64,000 nt of DNA, taken from NCBI RefSeq assembly GCF_018255755.1, contig NZ_CP073766.1, positions 4,216,001 through 4,280,000 of the forward strand, given 5' to 3'. The stretch is from Chitinophaga sp. HK235 (GTDB taxonomy: Bacteria; Bacteroidota; Bacteroidia; Chitinophagales; Chitinophagaceae). The stretch's first letter is position 1, and each line of letters opens with the position of its first letter. The position numbers were made by a program, and so were the translations under genes. Below the pieces are notes generated by a model. The model was given only the letters and a program-made list of their open reading frames with translations, was not told the origin of the DNA and did not search any database. Below are positions 19,388 through 29,326 of this stretch, one piece after another.

Positions 19388-19490
19388 AGCAACTCAAAAC
19401 ATATTAAACATAAAATAATGTGAAAATTTCTTCCCCAACACTGGGGGTATCCCCTTCTCTTAATTGTATCAATACACAAAGGCTAGCGTA

Positions 19491-20462
19491 ATGGAACAAG
19501 AACAGATCAACTGGCTGCAACTGGTAAAATACCTGAATAACCCACAGGACCCCGTACTGGAACAGGCCATACGGCAATGGATCTCGGCATCCCCCGAGCA
19601 CGAAGCCGCATTCCTCCAGGTACAGCAGCTATGGCAGCTGTCTCCCGACCTGAAAATACTCGACCAGCTAGACACACAGGCGGCCATCATTCGCCTGCAG
19701 GAAGCCCTGCCCCCGGAAGAAACAGATTATCAGCTTCCCAAACGCCGCTACAGATGGCTCAGCGCAGCCGCCATCACCATTCCCGTTATAGCTGCCGCCT
19801 GGTGGTGCTATCATACGTATAGTCACACCTCTTACAAAGAGAAAGCAACCCTGGCCGCCGTGGACTCACTGCGCCTCCAGGACCAGTCCCGCATATACCT
19901 TGATAAGTATAGCCGTCTCCGTTATCCGGAAAAAATGCAGCAGGAGCGCACCGTTTTTATGGAACAGGGTACCGCCTTCTTTTCCATCGCTCCCGACACC
20001 CATCCCTTCATCGTAAAAATAGGCCAGTCCAGCATCACCGTACTGGGCACCTCCTTTAACATCCGGATGAACGGCCAGCGTATAGGCGTCACCGTTAAAA
20101 CCGGTAAAATCAGTTTTGTATCCGGACATAATAACACACCAGAAACCATTCTCATCGCAGGAGAAGGTATCAATTACGACCCTGTCACAGGTACCCTGGA
20201 ACAGTTTAACGCCATCAACAGCAATGCGGACGCATGGATCACCCATGAACTGGTATTCATCGACGCTCCGTTAGCCGAGGTATGCAAAAAAGTAGAATCC
20301 CTTTATCAGGTACAGATCAGTCTGCAGGGTAAAATACCTGTCAAAAAACTGAATGCCACATTTAAAAATAATAAGCTGGAAGAAGTGCTGGAAGTTTTAC
20401 AAGCCACCTACCCGATAACAGTGGTACAACACAACCGGGAAATCATCATCACCGGAAAATAA
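19491..20462 (+). CDS. FecR-family anti-sigma/sensor protein (system C)
   Basis: 323 residues from the ATG giving MEQEQINW; a TTG nine codons upstream is a weaker start. The N-terminal cytoplasmic part (1-84) is followed by one membrane helix (about 86-104), a FecR domain (about 115-225, with DSLRLQDQSRIYLDKYSRLRYP and ITVLGTSFNIR) and a DUF4974-like C terminus (about 255-323, LVFIDAPLAEVCKKVESLY to NREIIITGK). It lies 103 bases after the sigma gene and 180 bases before SusC, and should relay substrate occupancy of SusC to the sigma factor. Confidence 0.93.
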   Translation: MEQEQINWLQLVKYLNNPQDPVLEQAIRQWISASPEHEAAFLQVQQLWQLSPDLKILDQLDTQAAIIRLQEALPPEETDYQLPKRRYRWLSAAAITIPVIAAAWWCYHTYSHTSYKEKATLAAVDSLRLQDQSRIYLDKYSRLRYPEKMQQERTVFMEQGTAFFSIAPDTHPFIVKIGQSSITVLGTSFNIRMNGQRIGVTVKTGKISFVSGHNNTPETILIAGEGINYDPVTGTLEQFNAINSNADAWITHELVFIDAPLAEVCKKVESLYQVQISLQGKIPVKKLNATFKNNKLEEVLEVLQATYPITVVQHNREIIITGK

Positions 20463-20642
20463 CCACTGTCCATCAGGCAGGCCTTTCTCCTTTGTTATTA
20501 ACCCTCATGTCAACTGAAATCAACAGCATTCCGTCATCCGGATATGCAACCGGAATTATTATCTGCAGGCTATGAGATGCCCTCCCCCGGAGGTCGCGTC
20601 TACGCATGCGCGCAACCCGTTTAACCTATAATTATATATACG

Positions 20643-23600
20643 ATGTTTGAAATCCTTTACAAAAAAAAGCGACCAAAATCGAAGTTACTCCTGGCCCTCT
20701 TAGCGGCTGCCTGCCTGCAAAGTCAGGCCGCTCCCTTTAACAACGAGCAGAACAAAGAGAAGCTGGAAGTCATCCTCGGCAGGATGGAAAAAAAGTACAA
20801 TGTCGTATTCGTGTATGATGCCGCCGTCATCAACAAAAATATGAACGTTGAAATAGACCCCGATAAACTGTCCATGCAACAAGCCATTGCCCTCCTCGAA
20901 AGCAAAGGCATCGCCTGTAAAGTGATCGGTGATAAAGTCGTGCTCACCCGCCCGGCCGAAAAACCCGCGCCCCAGCAGGAAGTCATCGCCGTCAAAGGAC
21001 GCGTAGGCACCCGCAGCGAAAACGGTGAAACCAACTTCGTTGCAGGTATCAGCATCGTTGAAAAAGGCACCAGCAACGGTATCGCCACCGACAGCAAAGG
21101 AGAATTCACCATCAAGGTAAAACCCGGCGCCGTTCTCGTCATCAGTATGATAGGCTTTAAATCACAGGAAATAAAAGCCGCTGCCGACAAACATCTCCTC
21201 ATCACACTGGAAGAAAATGTGACCAACCTGAGCCAGGTAGTTGTAACCGGTTATCAGACCATCGACCGCAAACTCTTCACCGGTTCGGCTAACACCCTGA
21301 AAGCCAGTGATGTTAAACGTGATGGTATCACCGACGTAAGCCGCATGCTGGAAGGCCGCGTAGCCGGTGTGTCTATACAAAACGTATCCGGTACCTTCGG
21401 CGCAGCCCCTAAAATCCGCGTCCGTGGCGCCACCTCCATCACTGGTGATAACAAACCATTATGGGTAGTGGATGGTATCGTACTGGAAGATGTGGTCAAT
21501 GTGTCTAACGAACAGCTCTCTACCGGTGACCCCACCACCCTCCTGGGCTCTTCTGTGGCCGGCCTCAACCCCGACGATATCGAAAGTTTTCAGATCCTCA
21601 AGGATGCCGCCGCCACCGCCATGTACGGTGCCCGCGCCATGAACGGCGTAGTAGTGATCACCACCAAAAAAGGACGGATAGGTAAACCACTCATCTCCTA
21701 CACCGGCAACTTCTCTACTTATATCAAACCATCGTACAAGGATTACAATATCATGAACTCTGCCGATCAGATGTCTGTGTACAAATCCATGGAAAGCAGA
21801 GGATTCCTGCAATACGGAGATATGGCCACCAGATCTGATGGTGGCGTGTTTACCAAACTCGCAGAAAACATCAACAACAGAACTGTTTATAACGATGAAA
21901 AAAGCAGGAACGAATTCCTGAAAAGATATGCACTGGCCAATACCGACTGGTTCGATGTACTGTTCCGCAACTCCCTGTTACAGGAACACTCCCTCAGCAT
22001 CTCCTCCGGTACTGAAAAAACACAACTGTATTTCTCTACCAGTTTCCTCAACGACAACGGCTGGAGTATCGGTGATAAGGTAAAACGCTTTACCGGCAAT
22101 GCCCGCGCCAACTTCAACATCTCCCCCAAATTCACCGTAGGCCTCATCACCCAGGGATCTATCAGAGACCAGCGCGCGCCTGGTACCATCGGCAGGGTCA
22201 GCAATCCCGTAGAAGGTAAATATGACCGCGATTTTGATATTAATCCATTCAGCTACGCCCTCAATACCAGCCGCACCCTCACAGCCTATGATGAAAAGGG
22301 CAACCAGGAATTTTTCCGGCGCAATTTCGCACCGTTCAACATCATCAATGAGCTCAATAACAACACGCTCGACCTCACCATGGTGGATATCAAACTCCAG
22401 GGTGAAGCTTCCTATAAAATCACCCCTACCCTGAAATACTCTTTCCTCGGTGCTTTGCGCTATGCCAAAACCAACAGGGAACATAAAGTAAGGGAAAACT
22501 CCAACATGGCCATGGCTTACCGCGCCGCCGACAATGCGGACGTAGTCAGCAAAAATAAATTCCTCTATCGCAACCCGGATGATCCGGAAGCCTATCCGGT
22601 AGTCGTATTGCCATACGGTGGTTTTTATAATACCAACGATGACTACCTCGTTAGCTACAACGTTCGCAATGCCCTGGAATGGAATAAAACCTACAACAAC
22701 ACGCACATCTTCGTAGCCTATGCCTCACAGGAATTAAGGTATGCCAACCGTCAGAACAAATTCTCCAATGGTTATGGTTACCAGTTCGATAAAGGTGGTG
22801 TGCCCTATGTAGATCCACGTATTGTGAAACAGGCCGTGGAAAGCAGTTTCGACTTCTATGGCATGCAAAACTACTATGATCGTTTCCTCGCCTACATGGC
22901 CAATGGTGCCTATTCCTATAAAGGCAAGTACAACATCAACGGTACCATCCGCTACGATGGCTCCAACCTGCTCGGTAAATCCCGTACCGCCCGCTGGCTG
23001 CCCACCTGGAATATCAGCGGCTCCTGGAACATCGATACAGAAGACTTCATGAAACAACTGGATAAAATCAACCGCCTCACCCTGCGTGCTACCTACGGCC
23101 TCACCGCCAGCCTGCAAGGCAAAGCCACCAACTCCAGTCTTATCACCCGCAGCGCCAAAACATACCGCCCTTATCTGCCGGAAATCGAGTCTGTGATCAA
23201 TATCGCCGACCTCGAAAACTCACAGCTCACCTGGGAAAAACAATATGAAACCAACATAGGCATCGATGTGGGCTTGTTTAAAGACCGACTCAACATCACC
23301 ATCGATGGTTACAAACGCGATGGCTTCGATCTTATCAGCCCTATCCGTACCTCCGGTATCGGCGGACAGTTCATCAAAAATGCCAACTATGCTGATATGA
23401 AATCCCATGGGGTGGAACTCACTGTTGGCGGCAACATCATCCAGCAGAAAAACTGGGGATGGAGAAGCCAGCTCACCGCTGCCTACAACGAAAACAAAAT
23501 CACCAACCTCAAAACCAATCCCAATATCTGGGACCTCATCGGCGCTGATGGCGGCCCTATGATCGACCGTCCTTACAGAGGCCTCTATTCCATTGACCTG

Positions 23601-24233
23601 CAGGAACTGTCTTCCCTGGATGGTACCCCTGTTTTTGTCAACGAAAACGGAGAAAAAGTAAACGAGGTAAACCTCCAGAGTGATGCCATCAAATACCTGA
23701 AATATCAGGGCCCGATAGATCCCAGACTTACCGGTGGTTTCTACAACTCCGTACGATACAAAGACTTCATCTTCTCTGCTCTATTTACTTTCAGCGCAGG
23801 CAATGTGATCCGCCTCAATCCATCCTTCCAGCAGCGATATACTGACCTGACGGCTATGCCGAAAGAGTTCCTGGACCGCTGGATGATGACCGGCGATGAA
23901 CGTTATACGGATGTTCCGGCTTTGTCTGACGTGCGTGTCATCAATCAGTTAAATGGTGTTACGCCCTATTATACCTATAACTATTCAACATCCCGTGTTG
24001 CTGATGGAGGCTTTATCCGCTTGAAACAGGTATCGCTCAGTTATAACCTGCCGCTGAAATACACTTCCGTGATAGGTCTTAACAACGCCTCTCTGAGCCT
24101 GGTGGCCAACAACCCATGGCTGATCTATGCAGACCCTAAACTGAAAGGCCAGGATCCTGAGTTCTTCCAGTCAGGAGGCGTAGCGTTACCTGTTCCCAAG
24201 CAATACACCCTGTCAGTAAAAGTTGGTTTTTAA
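20643..24233 (+). CDS. SusC/RagA-family TonB-linked transporter with STN domain (system C)
   Basis: 1196 residues. Signal peptide ending near QSQAAPF; STN domain (about 38-103); carboxypeptidase-regulatory-like domain (about 112-190); TonB-box-like SQVVVTGYQ (197-205); plug with IRVRGATSITGDNKPLWVVDG and DAAATAMYGARAMNGVVVITTKKG; then the barrel ending LSVKVGF. The STN domain and the sigma-FecR pair upstream indicate substrate-induced expression. It forms a unit with the SusD gene 20 bases downstream and three lipoprotein genes after it. Substrate unknown. Confidence 0.95.
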   Translation: MFEILYKKKRPKSKLLLALLAAACLQSQAAPFNNEQNKEKLEVILGRMEKKYNVVFVYDAAVINKNMNVEIDPDKLSMQQAIALLESKGIACKVIGDKVVLTRPAEKPAPQQEVIAVKGRVGTRSENGETNFVAGISIVEKGTSNGIATDSKGEFTIKVKPGAVLVISMIGFKSQEIKAAADKHLLITLEENVTNLSQVVVTGYQTIDRKLFTGSANTLKASDVKRDGITDVSRMLEGRVAGVSIQNVSGTFGAAPKIRVRGATSITGDNKPLWVVDGIVLEDVVNVSNEQLSTGDPTTLLGSSVAGLNPDDIESFQILKDAAATAMYGARAMNGVVVITTKKGRIGKPLISYTGNFSTYIKPSYKDYNIMNSADQMSVYKSMESRGFLQYGDMATRSDGGVFTKLAENINNRTVYNDEKSRNEFLKRYALANTDWFDVLFRNSLLQEHSLSISSGTEKTQLYFSTSFLNDNGWSIGDKVKRFTGNARANFNISPKFTVGLITQGSIRDQRAPGTIGRVSNPVEGKYDRDFDINPFSYALNTSRTLTAYDEKGNQEFFRRNFAPFNIINELNNNTLDLTMVDIKLQGEASYKITPTLKYSFLGALRYAKTNREHKVRENSNMAMAYRAADNADVVSKNKFLYRNPDDPEAYPVVVLPYGGFYNTNDDYLVSYNVRNALEWNKTYNNTHIFVAYASQELRYANRQNKFSNGYGYQFDKGGVPYVDPRIVKQAVESSFDFYGMQNYYDRFLAYMANGAYSYKGKYNINGTIRYDGSNLLGKSRTARWLPTWNISGSWNIDTEDFMKQLDKINRLTLRATYGLTASLQGKATNSSLITRSAKTYRPYLPEIESVINIADLENSQLTWEKQYETNIGIDVGLFKDRLNITIDGYKRDGFDLISPIRTSGIGGQFIKNANYADMKSHGVELTVGGNIIQQKNWGWRSQLTAAYNENKITNLKTNPNIWDLIGADGGPMIDRPYRGLYSIDLQELSSLDGTPVFVNENGEKVNEVNLQSDAIKYLKYQGPIDPRLTGGFYNSVRYKDFIFSALFTFSAGNVIRLNPSFQQRYTDLTAMPKEFLDRWMMTGDERYTDVPALSDVRVINQLNGVTPYYTYNYSTSRVADGGFIRLKQVSLSYNLPLKYTSVIGLNNASLSLVANNPWLIYADPKLKGQDPEFFQSGGVALPVPKQYTLSVKVGF

Positions 24234-24253
24234 CCTGAATGAAAGTTTTGGAT

Positions 24254-25711
24254 ATGAAAAAAAATCTCGTATATATATCAGCGTTAGTAGTGATGGCTAT
24301 TGCACCAGGGTGTAAAAAATACCTGGAACAGGTACCTGATCTTCGTACCGATGTCAACAGCCCGGCCAAAGTGGCTGAACTCCTCACCTCTGCCTATCCC
24401 AGGGCCAACTATATCCCGTTCCTGGAAGCTATGTCAGACAATGCCAACGACAAAGGCACCGCCGTTACCACCCGCGTAAATGCACAGCCCTGGTTCTGGG
24501 AGGTGTCATCAGACAGGGACCAGGACTCACCGGATTTCTACTGGCAAAGAGCCTATGGCGCCATCGCCGCTGCCAACCAGGCCCTGGAAGTTATTAACAA
24601 CGCCTCCGATAAAGCCGCCTACAGCGCCTCCAAAGGAGAAGCCCTGGTAGCAAGGGCCTACGCCCACTTTATGCTGGTCACCATCTTCTCCAGATCATAC
24701 GATGCAGCCACCGCCGCCAAAGACCCGGGTATCCCTTATGTCACCAAACCCGAAACTGTAGTGGTCGATAAATATGAAAGGAAAACAGTTGCCTACGTAT
24801 ACGAACAGATAGAAAAAGACCTGACAGAAGGCCTGCCATTGATTGATGACAACTCCTATGCAGGTGCTCCGGCCTATCACTTCACTACCACGGCCGCCCA
24901 TGCTTTCGCTACACGTTTTTATCTCTTCAAAAAAGACTACGCCAAAGTAGTGGAACATGCCAACCTTACCTTCCCCGGTGGAAAAGCATTGTCTTTCCTT
25001 CGCCCGGTAAATACGGTGTATAATAACATGGAAGAACTGGTGTTAAGAAAAGAATATACCAGAGCTACCCAGAAAGCCAACCTGCTGCTGGCTGAAACAC
25101 AGTCATGGTGGGCAAGAACGCTGATCTCCAACCGCTACGGCTGCGATCCCGCGCTGGGCGGCATGATCAACGGCCTCGACAACCCCGCAGGTGCCAGAGC
25201 AAGCTACAAAGTATACTACCAGGGAACAGAAGATTATTTCGTTCCTAAATTCTATGAACTGTTTATCCGGGTAGACCAGAACGCCAACATCGGTGACGGC
25301 TGGGATATGCTGCCTTTGTTCTCTGCTGAAGAAGTATTGTTCAACAGGGCCGAAGCACTTACAGAACTGGGCAAATTCGATGAAGCCCTGGCCGATGTCA
25401 ACGATTTCCTCAGCCAGCGTATCACCCGCTACAACGCAGCCACCCACAACCTGAACATCGACAAGGTGCGCAACTATTACAGCACCATCGACACCCGCGC
25501 CGCTGTCATCCAAACTATCCTGCATTTCAAACGGATAGAGTTCATGTTTGAAGGCATACGCTGGTTCGATATACTCCGCCACAAACTACCGGTGACCCAC
25601 GTTTCCTTCGATGGCAAAACCAAAATAGTGCTGGGTCCCAACGACCCACGCCGTATGGTTCAGATACCGCAGGAAGCTCAGCTTTCCGGCCTGGAATTAA
25701 ATCCCAGATAA
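24254..25711 (+). CDS. SusD/RagB-family outer membrane lipoprotein (system C)
   Basis: 485 residues from the ATG giving MKKNLVYISALVVMA, with lipobox IAPGC before KKYLEQVPDLRTDVNSPAK; an ATG five codons earlier (24239) is possible. The family core EALVARAYAHFMLVTIFSRSY (about 130-150) and the C-terminal LFSAEEVLFNRAEALTELG and FKRIEFMFEGIRWFDILRHK motifs are clear. It pairs with SusC, and the whole set through 29250 is tightly spaced (22 to 37 bases between genes), which supports one operon. Confidence 0.92.
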   Translation: MKKNLVYISALVVMAIAPGCKKYLEQVPDLRTDVNSPAKVAELLTSAYPRANYIPFLEAMSDNANDKGTAVTTRVNAQPWFWEVSSDRDQDSPDFYWQRAYGAIAAANQALEVINNASDKAAYSASKGEALVARAYAHFMLVTIFSRSYDAATAAKDPGIPYVTKPETVVVDKYERKTVAYVYEQIEKDLTEGLPLIDDNSYAGAPAYHFTTTAAHAFATRFYLFKKDYAKVVEHANLTFPGGKALSFLRPVNTVYNNMEELVLRKEYTRATQKANLLLAETQSWWARTLISNRYGCDPALGGMINGLDNPAGARASYKVYYQGTEDYFVPKFYELFIRVDQNANIGDGWDMLPLFSAEEVLFNRAEALTELGKFDEALADVNDFLSQRITRYNAATHNLNIDKVRNYYSTIDTRAAVIQTILHFKRIEFMFEGIRWFDILRHKLPVTHVSFDGKTKIVLGPNDPRRMVQIPQEAQLSGLELNPR

Positions 25712-25733
25712 AACACCCTTCAAATCCGATTAT

Positions 25734-26585
25734 ATGAAACACAGATATATCATCACCCTGTTAGCCGCCGGCCTCATCACCCTGGCTGGTTGCAGTAAAA
25801 AAGAAAATCTCGACGTATCCAACCTGTTCCCGGAGAACAACCAGGCGCCTACCGCACTGGACAACTGGATCACCGATAATTATACCAAACCGTATAACAT
25901 CGAAATAAAATACAAATGGGACCCTTTCGCAGTGTCAACAGATAAAACACTCGTTCCCGTTAAGGAAAATATAGTGATCCCCGTGATGGACCTCATCCGG
26001 AAAACATGGATAGATCCCTATGTGAAAGAAGCAGGGCTGCCCTTCTTCCTCAAATACTGCCCCAAACAGTTTGTACTCGTAGGAAGCGCCAAGTTCAACT
26101 CCAACGGAACCATTACCCTGGGTGAAGCAGAAGGCGGAAAAACAATACAACTGTTACGCCTAAACGATTTTAATCAGAAAGATGAAGCATTTGTAAAATT
26201 CATGCTGCACACTATCCATCATGAATTTGCACATATCATGCATCAAACCATCTTTTATCCGAGAGAATTCAAAGCCCTGACTCCCAGCGGATATACGGGG
26301 ACCTGGAACAACACTTCCCTCCAGGAGGCACTGGACCTGGGTTTCATCACTCCTTATGCCCGTTCGAAGGCAGATGAGGATTTTGTGGAAATGGCGTCCA
26401 CTATGCTCACAGAAGGTAAAGACGGTTTTGAAAAAATAGTCAACAAATCAACTACCGCAACCGGAAAAGATATGCTCCGACAGAAAGCAGAGATTGTCAG
26501 AACCTATTTCCAGAAAAGCTGGAAGATTGATTTTGACAGCCTGCAACTGAAAACCGCTACTGCGATTGCCGAGGCAATCAGGTAG
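25734..26585 (+). CDS. Substrate import-associated zinc metallohydrolase lipoprotein
   Basis: 283 residues with a lipoprotein signal (LAGC, lipid Cys 20). The zinc motif HEFAH (163-167) fits HExxH. An acidic segment EDFVEMASTML, with Glu219 about 52 residues later, could supply the third ligand as in gluzincins. Proteins of this kind are known as a family of HExxH lipoproteins encoded next to SusC/SusD pairs, with no proven substrate. The likely role is cleavage, at the cell surface, of a peptide or other substrate captured by the SusCD pair. The family call rests on the motif plus neighbourhood; the substrate is inference. Confidence 0.88.
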   Translation: MKHRYIITLLAAGLITLAGCSKKENLDVSNLFPENNQAPTALDNWITDNYTKPYNIEIKYKWDPFAVSTDKTLVPVKENIVIPVMDLIRKTWIDPYVKEAGLPFFLKYCPKQFVLVGSAKFNSNGTITLGEAEGGKTIQLLRLNDFNQKDEAFVKFMLHTIHHEFAHIMHQTIFYPREFKALTPSGYTGTWNNTSLQEALDLGFITPYARSKADEDFVEMASTMLTEGKDGFEKIVNKSTTATGKDMLRQKAEIVRTYFQKSWKIDFDSLQLKTATAIAEAIR

Positions 26586-26622
26586 TTTTTTTTGTAACAA
26601 CGACTATAACGATCAAGCATAT

Positions 26623-27936
26623 ATGAAAAAAGTTATCATAGCAGGACTGTTGTTATGCACCTTTGCTACAGCATGCCGCAAAGACAATGATGGTTCTGTT
26701 TTCGGGGTAAAACCGGAAGAACGGATGAACACCACACTCAAGGCTTACAAATCACAGCTGACCGGCGGTGCCAACGGCTGGAAGGCCTATCTGTTCCCCG
26801 AAGGAGGACAGGGCTTTGGCTTCTATTTTAAATTCGGAGAAAATAACCGGGTCAATATGCTGGGCGACCTTAGCGCCGCAACGGGGCAGAACCAGTCTGA
26901 AAGCTCCTATCGCATGGCAGCTATGCAGCGGCCATCGCTCGTATTTGATACCTACAATTATCTGCACCTGCTCTCTGATCCCAATGAAAACGTGTTTGGC
27001 GGTATCCGTGGCCGTGGCTATGATTCGGATTTTGAATTCGGGTACGATTCCACCCGCACCGATACCGTATTCATGACCGGTAATGCTAAAATGAGCAAAA
27101 TGATCCTGGTGAGGGCCAGCGCCGGAGAAGAGGCAGCCTATAAAGCAGGAGGCCTCAACTATATCCGGGATGCCGTGGAAGATTATGTAGCCGGCCACTC
27201 TACCCTGTATACCACCACTGCCGACGGGAAAAAAATACAGACAGTGGTTAACCCCAATTCCCGCACATTTTCGCTGGTATACGAACAGGATGGTAACCTG
27301 AAAACAGAGTCTACCCCTTACGCATACACGCTGACTGGTTTTCTGACCAAAAATCCTTTTCAGATAGATAAGAATACCTATCAGGAAGCCTTTTTTGATC
27401 CTGTTAAACAGGTATTCTACTTGAAGGGAAATGGAAAAAACATTGAATTCCAGGAAGCCAATGGGCCGATATTCGCCCTGCATCTGCTGTTAGGCATTGG
27501 GTATGACCAGATCGTGACCTCCGATGCTACACAGGGTGCCTTCTCTCCCGGCTACAAAAAACTCTGGGATGCAGCCAAAGCACAGATGCCCAATCTGGGT
27601 TTCCCGAACCTGCAACTTGCAGGTATCGATATCATATTCGATACACAGTCCCAGCTGATGGGTGTAAATGTCAGGGTTACCCAGGCGCCCAATAATTTCA
27701 GCGGCATGTACATTTTTGACTATACCAAAAACAAAGATGGTCACTTCAGCTTTGCCATGCAGGATATCAAGGGAGAAATTCCTTCCCTGATCTATCCTGC
27801 CATGAAAGGCATACTGGACAAACTGGGTACCGGTAAATACCGGGTAGACTACTTCTCCATGCCGGGCAACACTCAGATGGCCCAGCTGATAGGTGTAGAC
27901 GATCCTGCCTTCATCATGGGCGGTTCCCTCAAATAA
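26623..27936 (+). CDS. DUF4302-family lipoprotein, copy 1
   Basis: 437 residues from the ATG giving MKKVIIAGLLL; the lipobox is ATAC with lipid Cys 18. A longer frame to 26566 would overlap the preceding gene. The body begins with a conserved ERMNTTLKAYKSQLTGGANGWKAYL segment (about 33-57), a pattern shared with the next gene, and is otherwise beta-rich with many aromatic residues. DUF4302 proteins are exported Bacteroidota proteins of unknown function that occur with SusCD and the zinc lipoprotein. A surface substrate-binding role, like that of SusE/SusF proteins, is plausible but unproven. Confidence 0.82.
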   Translation: MKKVIIAGLLLCTFATACRKDNDGSVFGVKPEERMNTTLKAYKSQLTGGANGWKAYLFPEGGQGFGFYFKFGENNRVNMLGDLSAATGQNQSESSYRMAAMQRPSLVFDTYNYLHLLSDPNENVFGGIRGRGYDSDFEFGYDSTRTDTVFMTGNAKMSKMILVRASAGEEAAYKAGGLNYIRDAVEDYVAGHSTLYTTTADGKKIQTVVNPNSRTFSLVYEQDGNLKTESTPYAYTLTGFLTKNPFQIDKNTYQEAFFDPVKQVFYLKGNGKNIEFQEANGPIFALHLLLGIGYDQIVTSDATQGAFSPGYKKLWDAAKAQMPNLGFPNLQLAGIDIIFDTQSQLMGVNVRVTQAPNNFSGMYIFDYTKNKDGHFSFAMQDIKGEIPSLIYPAMKGILDKLGTGKYRVDYFSMPGNTQMAQLIGVDDPAFIMGGSLK

Positions 27937-27960
27937 TTTCATCATCTGTAATCAATTCAA

Positions 27961-29250
27961 ATGAAAAAATTCGCTTTATATACCCTGCTCTGTGCCACTG
28001 TGCTGGCTTCGTGCCGGAAAGACAGCTCCATCAGCAATCCTGTGGAAAAGTCCTTCCCCGACCCAGCCCAGACACTCGACTCCTTCAAAAATGTGCTGGG
28101 CAGCGCCACCAACGGATGGGTGGGTACACTCAAACCCAAAGACGGCAGTCAGCTCTTCAGCGTTTACTTCCAGCTCGACAACAGCAAAAATGAAGTAACC
28201 CTGTATACCGACAACAACCCCGCCTCCGCCACAACGCCCAGCAAGAGCCGCTTTGGCGTAGCCATCTCACAAAAAATCAATCCTACACTGAGCATCGGAG
28301 AAGGCTCTCAGCTGGCAGATATCAAACTGAGCACTAAAAGGCCGGTGGATACTGCTTACTCCTTTCACGCTGTAAACGGAGACACCCTTTTGTTAATAGG
28401 TAACAAATACAGCGATGAACTGAAGCTGATCAAAGCCAGTGCTCAGGTAAAATCAGATTATGCTGCCGGCAAACTGGGCTCCAGCGCCGGAATCACCAAC
28501 GACTATATCAGCAGTGCTGCCTTTTTCGGTTTCCAGCCGGGTAATACCAACACCATGGTATACTTCAGTCTGGAGAATAAAACCAGTGGGTTTGCTTATG
28601 TGAATAATAATGCCAGGGTTTCATCAGGTACCGGTTTCGCCTATACGCTCACCGGCATTGCCCTGCGTTATCCGGTGGTTATCGGCAATCAAAGCGTATC
28701 CGCCTTTACCTGGGACGACACCGTCAAAAACTTCTACGCCACCATCAACAATACCAAGGTATACCTGACAGCTACCACTGTACCGGTGATCCCGGTCCAC
28801 TATCTGTTGGGCGGCGAAATTTCCGGCCAGCTGACTGTACCGGAACCGGCGTTGCTGCCGCTTCCTGGTTGGACCGCTGATTTTAAGGCCATCTGGACCG
28901 ATGCAGCCACTAAATTCAAAGCCAGAGGGCTGCCTATGTCCAAAGTAGTGATGGACTTCCAGACCGATGCCGGAATACTCAATATGAACGTCTACTTTGC
29001 ACAATACGTTGGCAAATACACTTTTAAATACACTAAAACAGCAGACGGGGTATATTCATTTGTGATGCAGCCATTCACCACAGAGGTGTCCAGCGCCAAT
29101 GGCAATGCTGTAAAAGTACAGGCACAGCCCCTTACAGACATGTTGTCCAGGAACCGTTTCACATTGGGTTATGTAGATGATCCCGATGGATTGCTGATCA
29201 GCTTTACGAGTGTGGATAAACCATCGATCAGTTTTACTTCCTTCTGGTAA
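27961..29250 (+). CDS. DUF4302-family lipoprotein, copy 2
   Basis: 429 residues; lipoprotein signal with lipobox LASC (Cys 18). The start of the mature protein (DSFKNVLGSATNGWVGTLKPKDG) matches the NGWxxxL region of the preceding gene. The C-terminal half also aligns by pattern (FKAIWTDAATKF against YKKLWDAAKAQM, then DFQTDAGILNMNVYFAQ against IFDTQSQLMGVNVRVTQ), so the two are diverged tandem duplicates. It ends the operon 23 bases before a strong terminator. Function unknown, as for copy 1. Confidence 0.82.
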   Translation: MKKFALYTLLCATVLASCRKDSSISNPVEKSFPDPAQTLDSFKNVLGSATNGWVGTLKPKDGSQLFSVYFQLDNSKNEVTLYTDNNPASATTPSKSRFGVAISQKINPTLSIGEGSQLADIKLSTKRPVDTAYSFHAVNGDTLLLIGNKYSDELKLIKASAQVKSDYAAGKLGSSAGITNDYISSAAFFGFQPGNTNTMVYFSLENKTSGFAYVNNNARVSSGTGFAYTLTGIALRYPVVIGNQSVSAFTWDDTVKNFYATINNTKVYLTATTVPVIPVHYLLGGEISGQLTVPEPALLPLPGWTADFKAIWTDAATKFKARGLPMSKVVMDFQTDAGILNMNVYFAQYVGKYTFKYTKTADGVYSFVMQPFTTEVSSANGNAVKVQAQPLTDMLSRNRFTLGYVDDPDGLLISFTSVDKPSISFTSFW

Positions 29251-29272
29251 AAACTTTCCCCTCATAAAACAT

Positions 29273-29305
29273 AAGGCCCTGTCACATAATGGACAGGGCC
29301 TTTTT
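29273..29305. terminator. Terminator at the end of system C
   Basis: An 11-bp perfect stem (29273-29283 with 29292-29302, GC-rich core GGCCCTGTC) is followed by T residues. It lies between convergent genes and may also serve the minus-strand dehydrogenase gene ending at 29327. Confidence 0.9.
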
Positions 29306-29326
29306 CATTGACGTACCGGTTGGTTT

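Noticed and set aside
1719..29250. Integrated mobile element or genomic island
   Set aside because: No integrase, transposase, attachment repeats or flanking tRNA duplication was seen; only the gene content is accessory.
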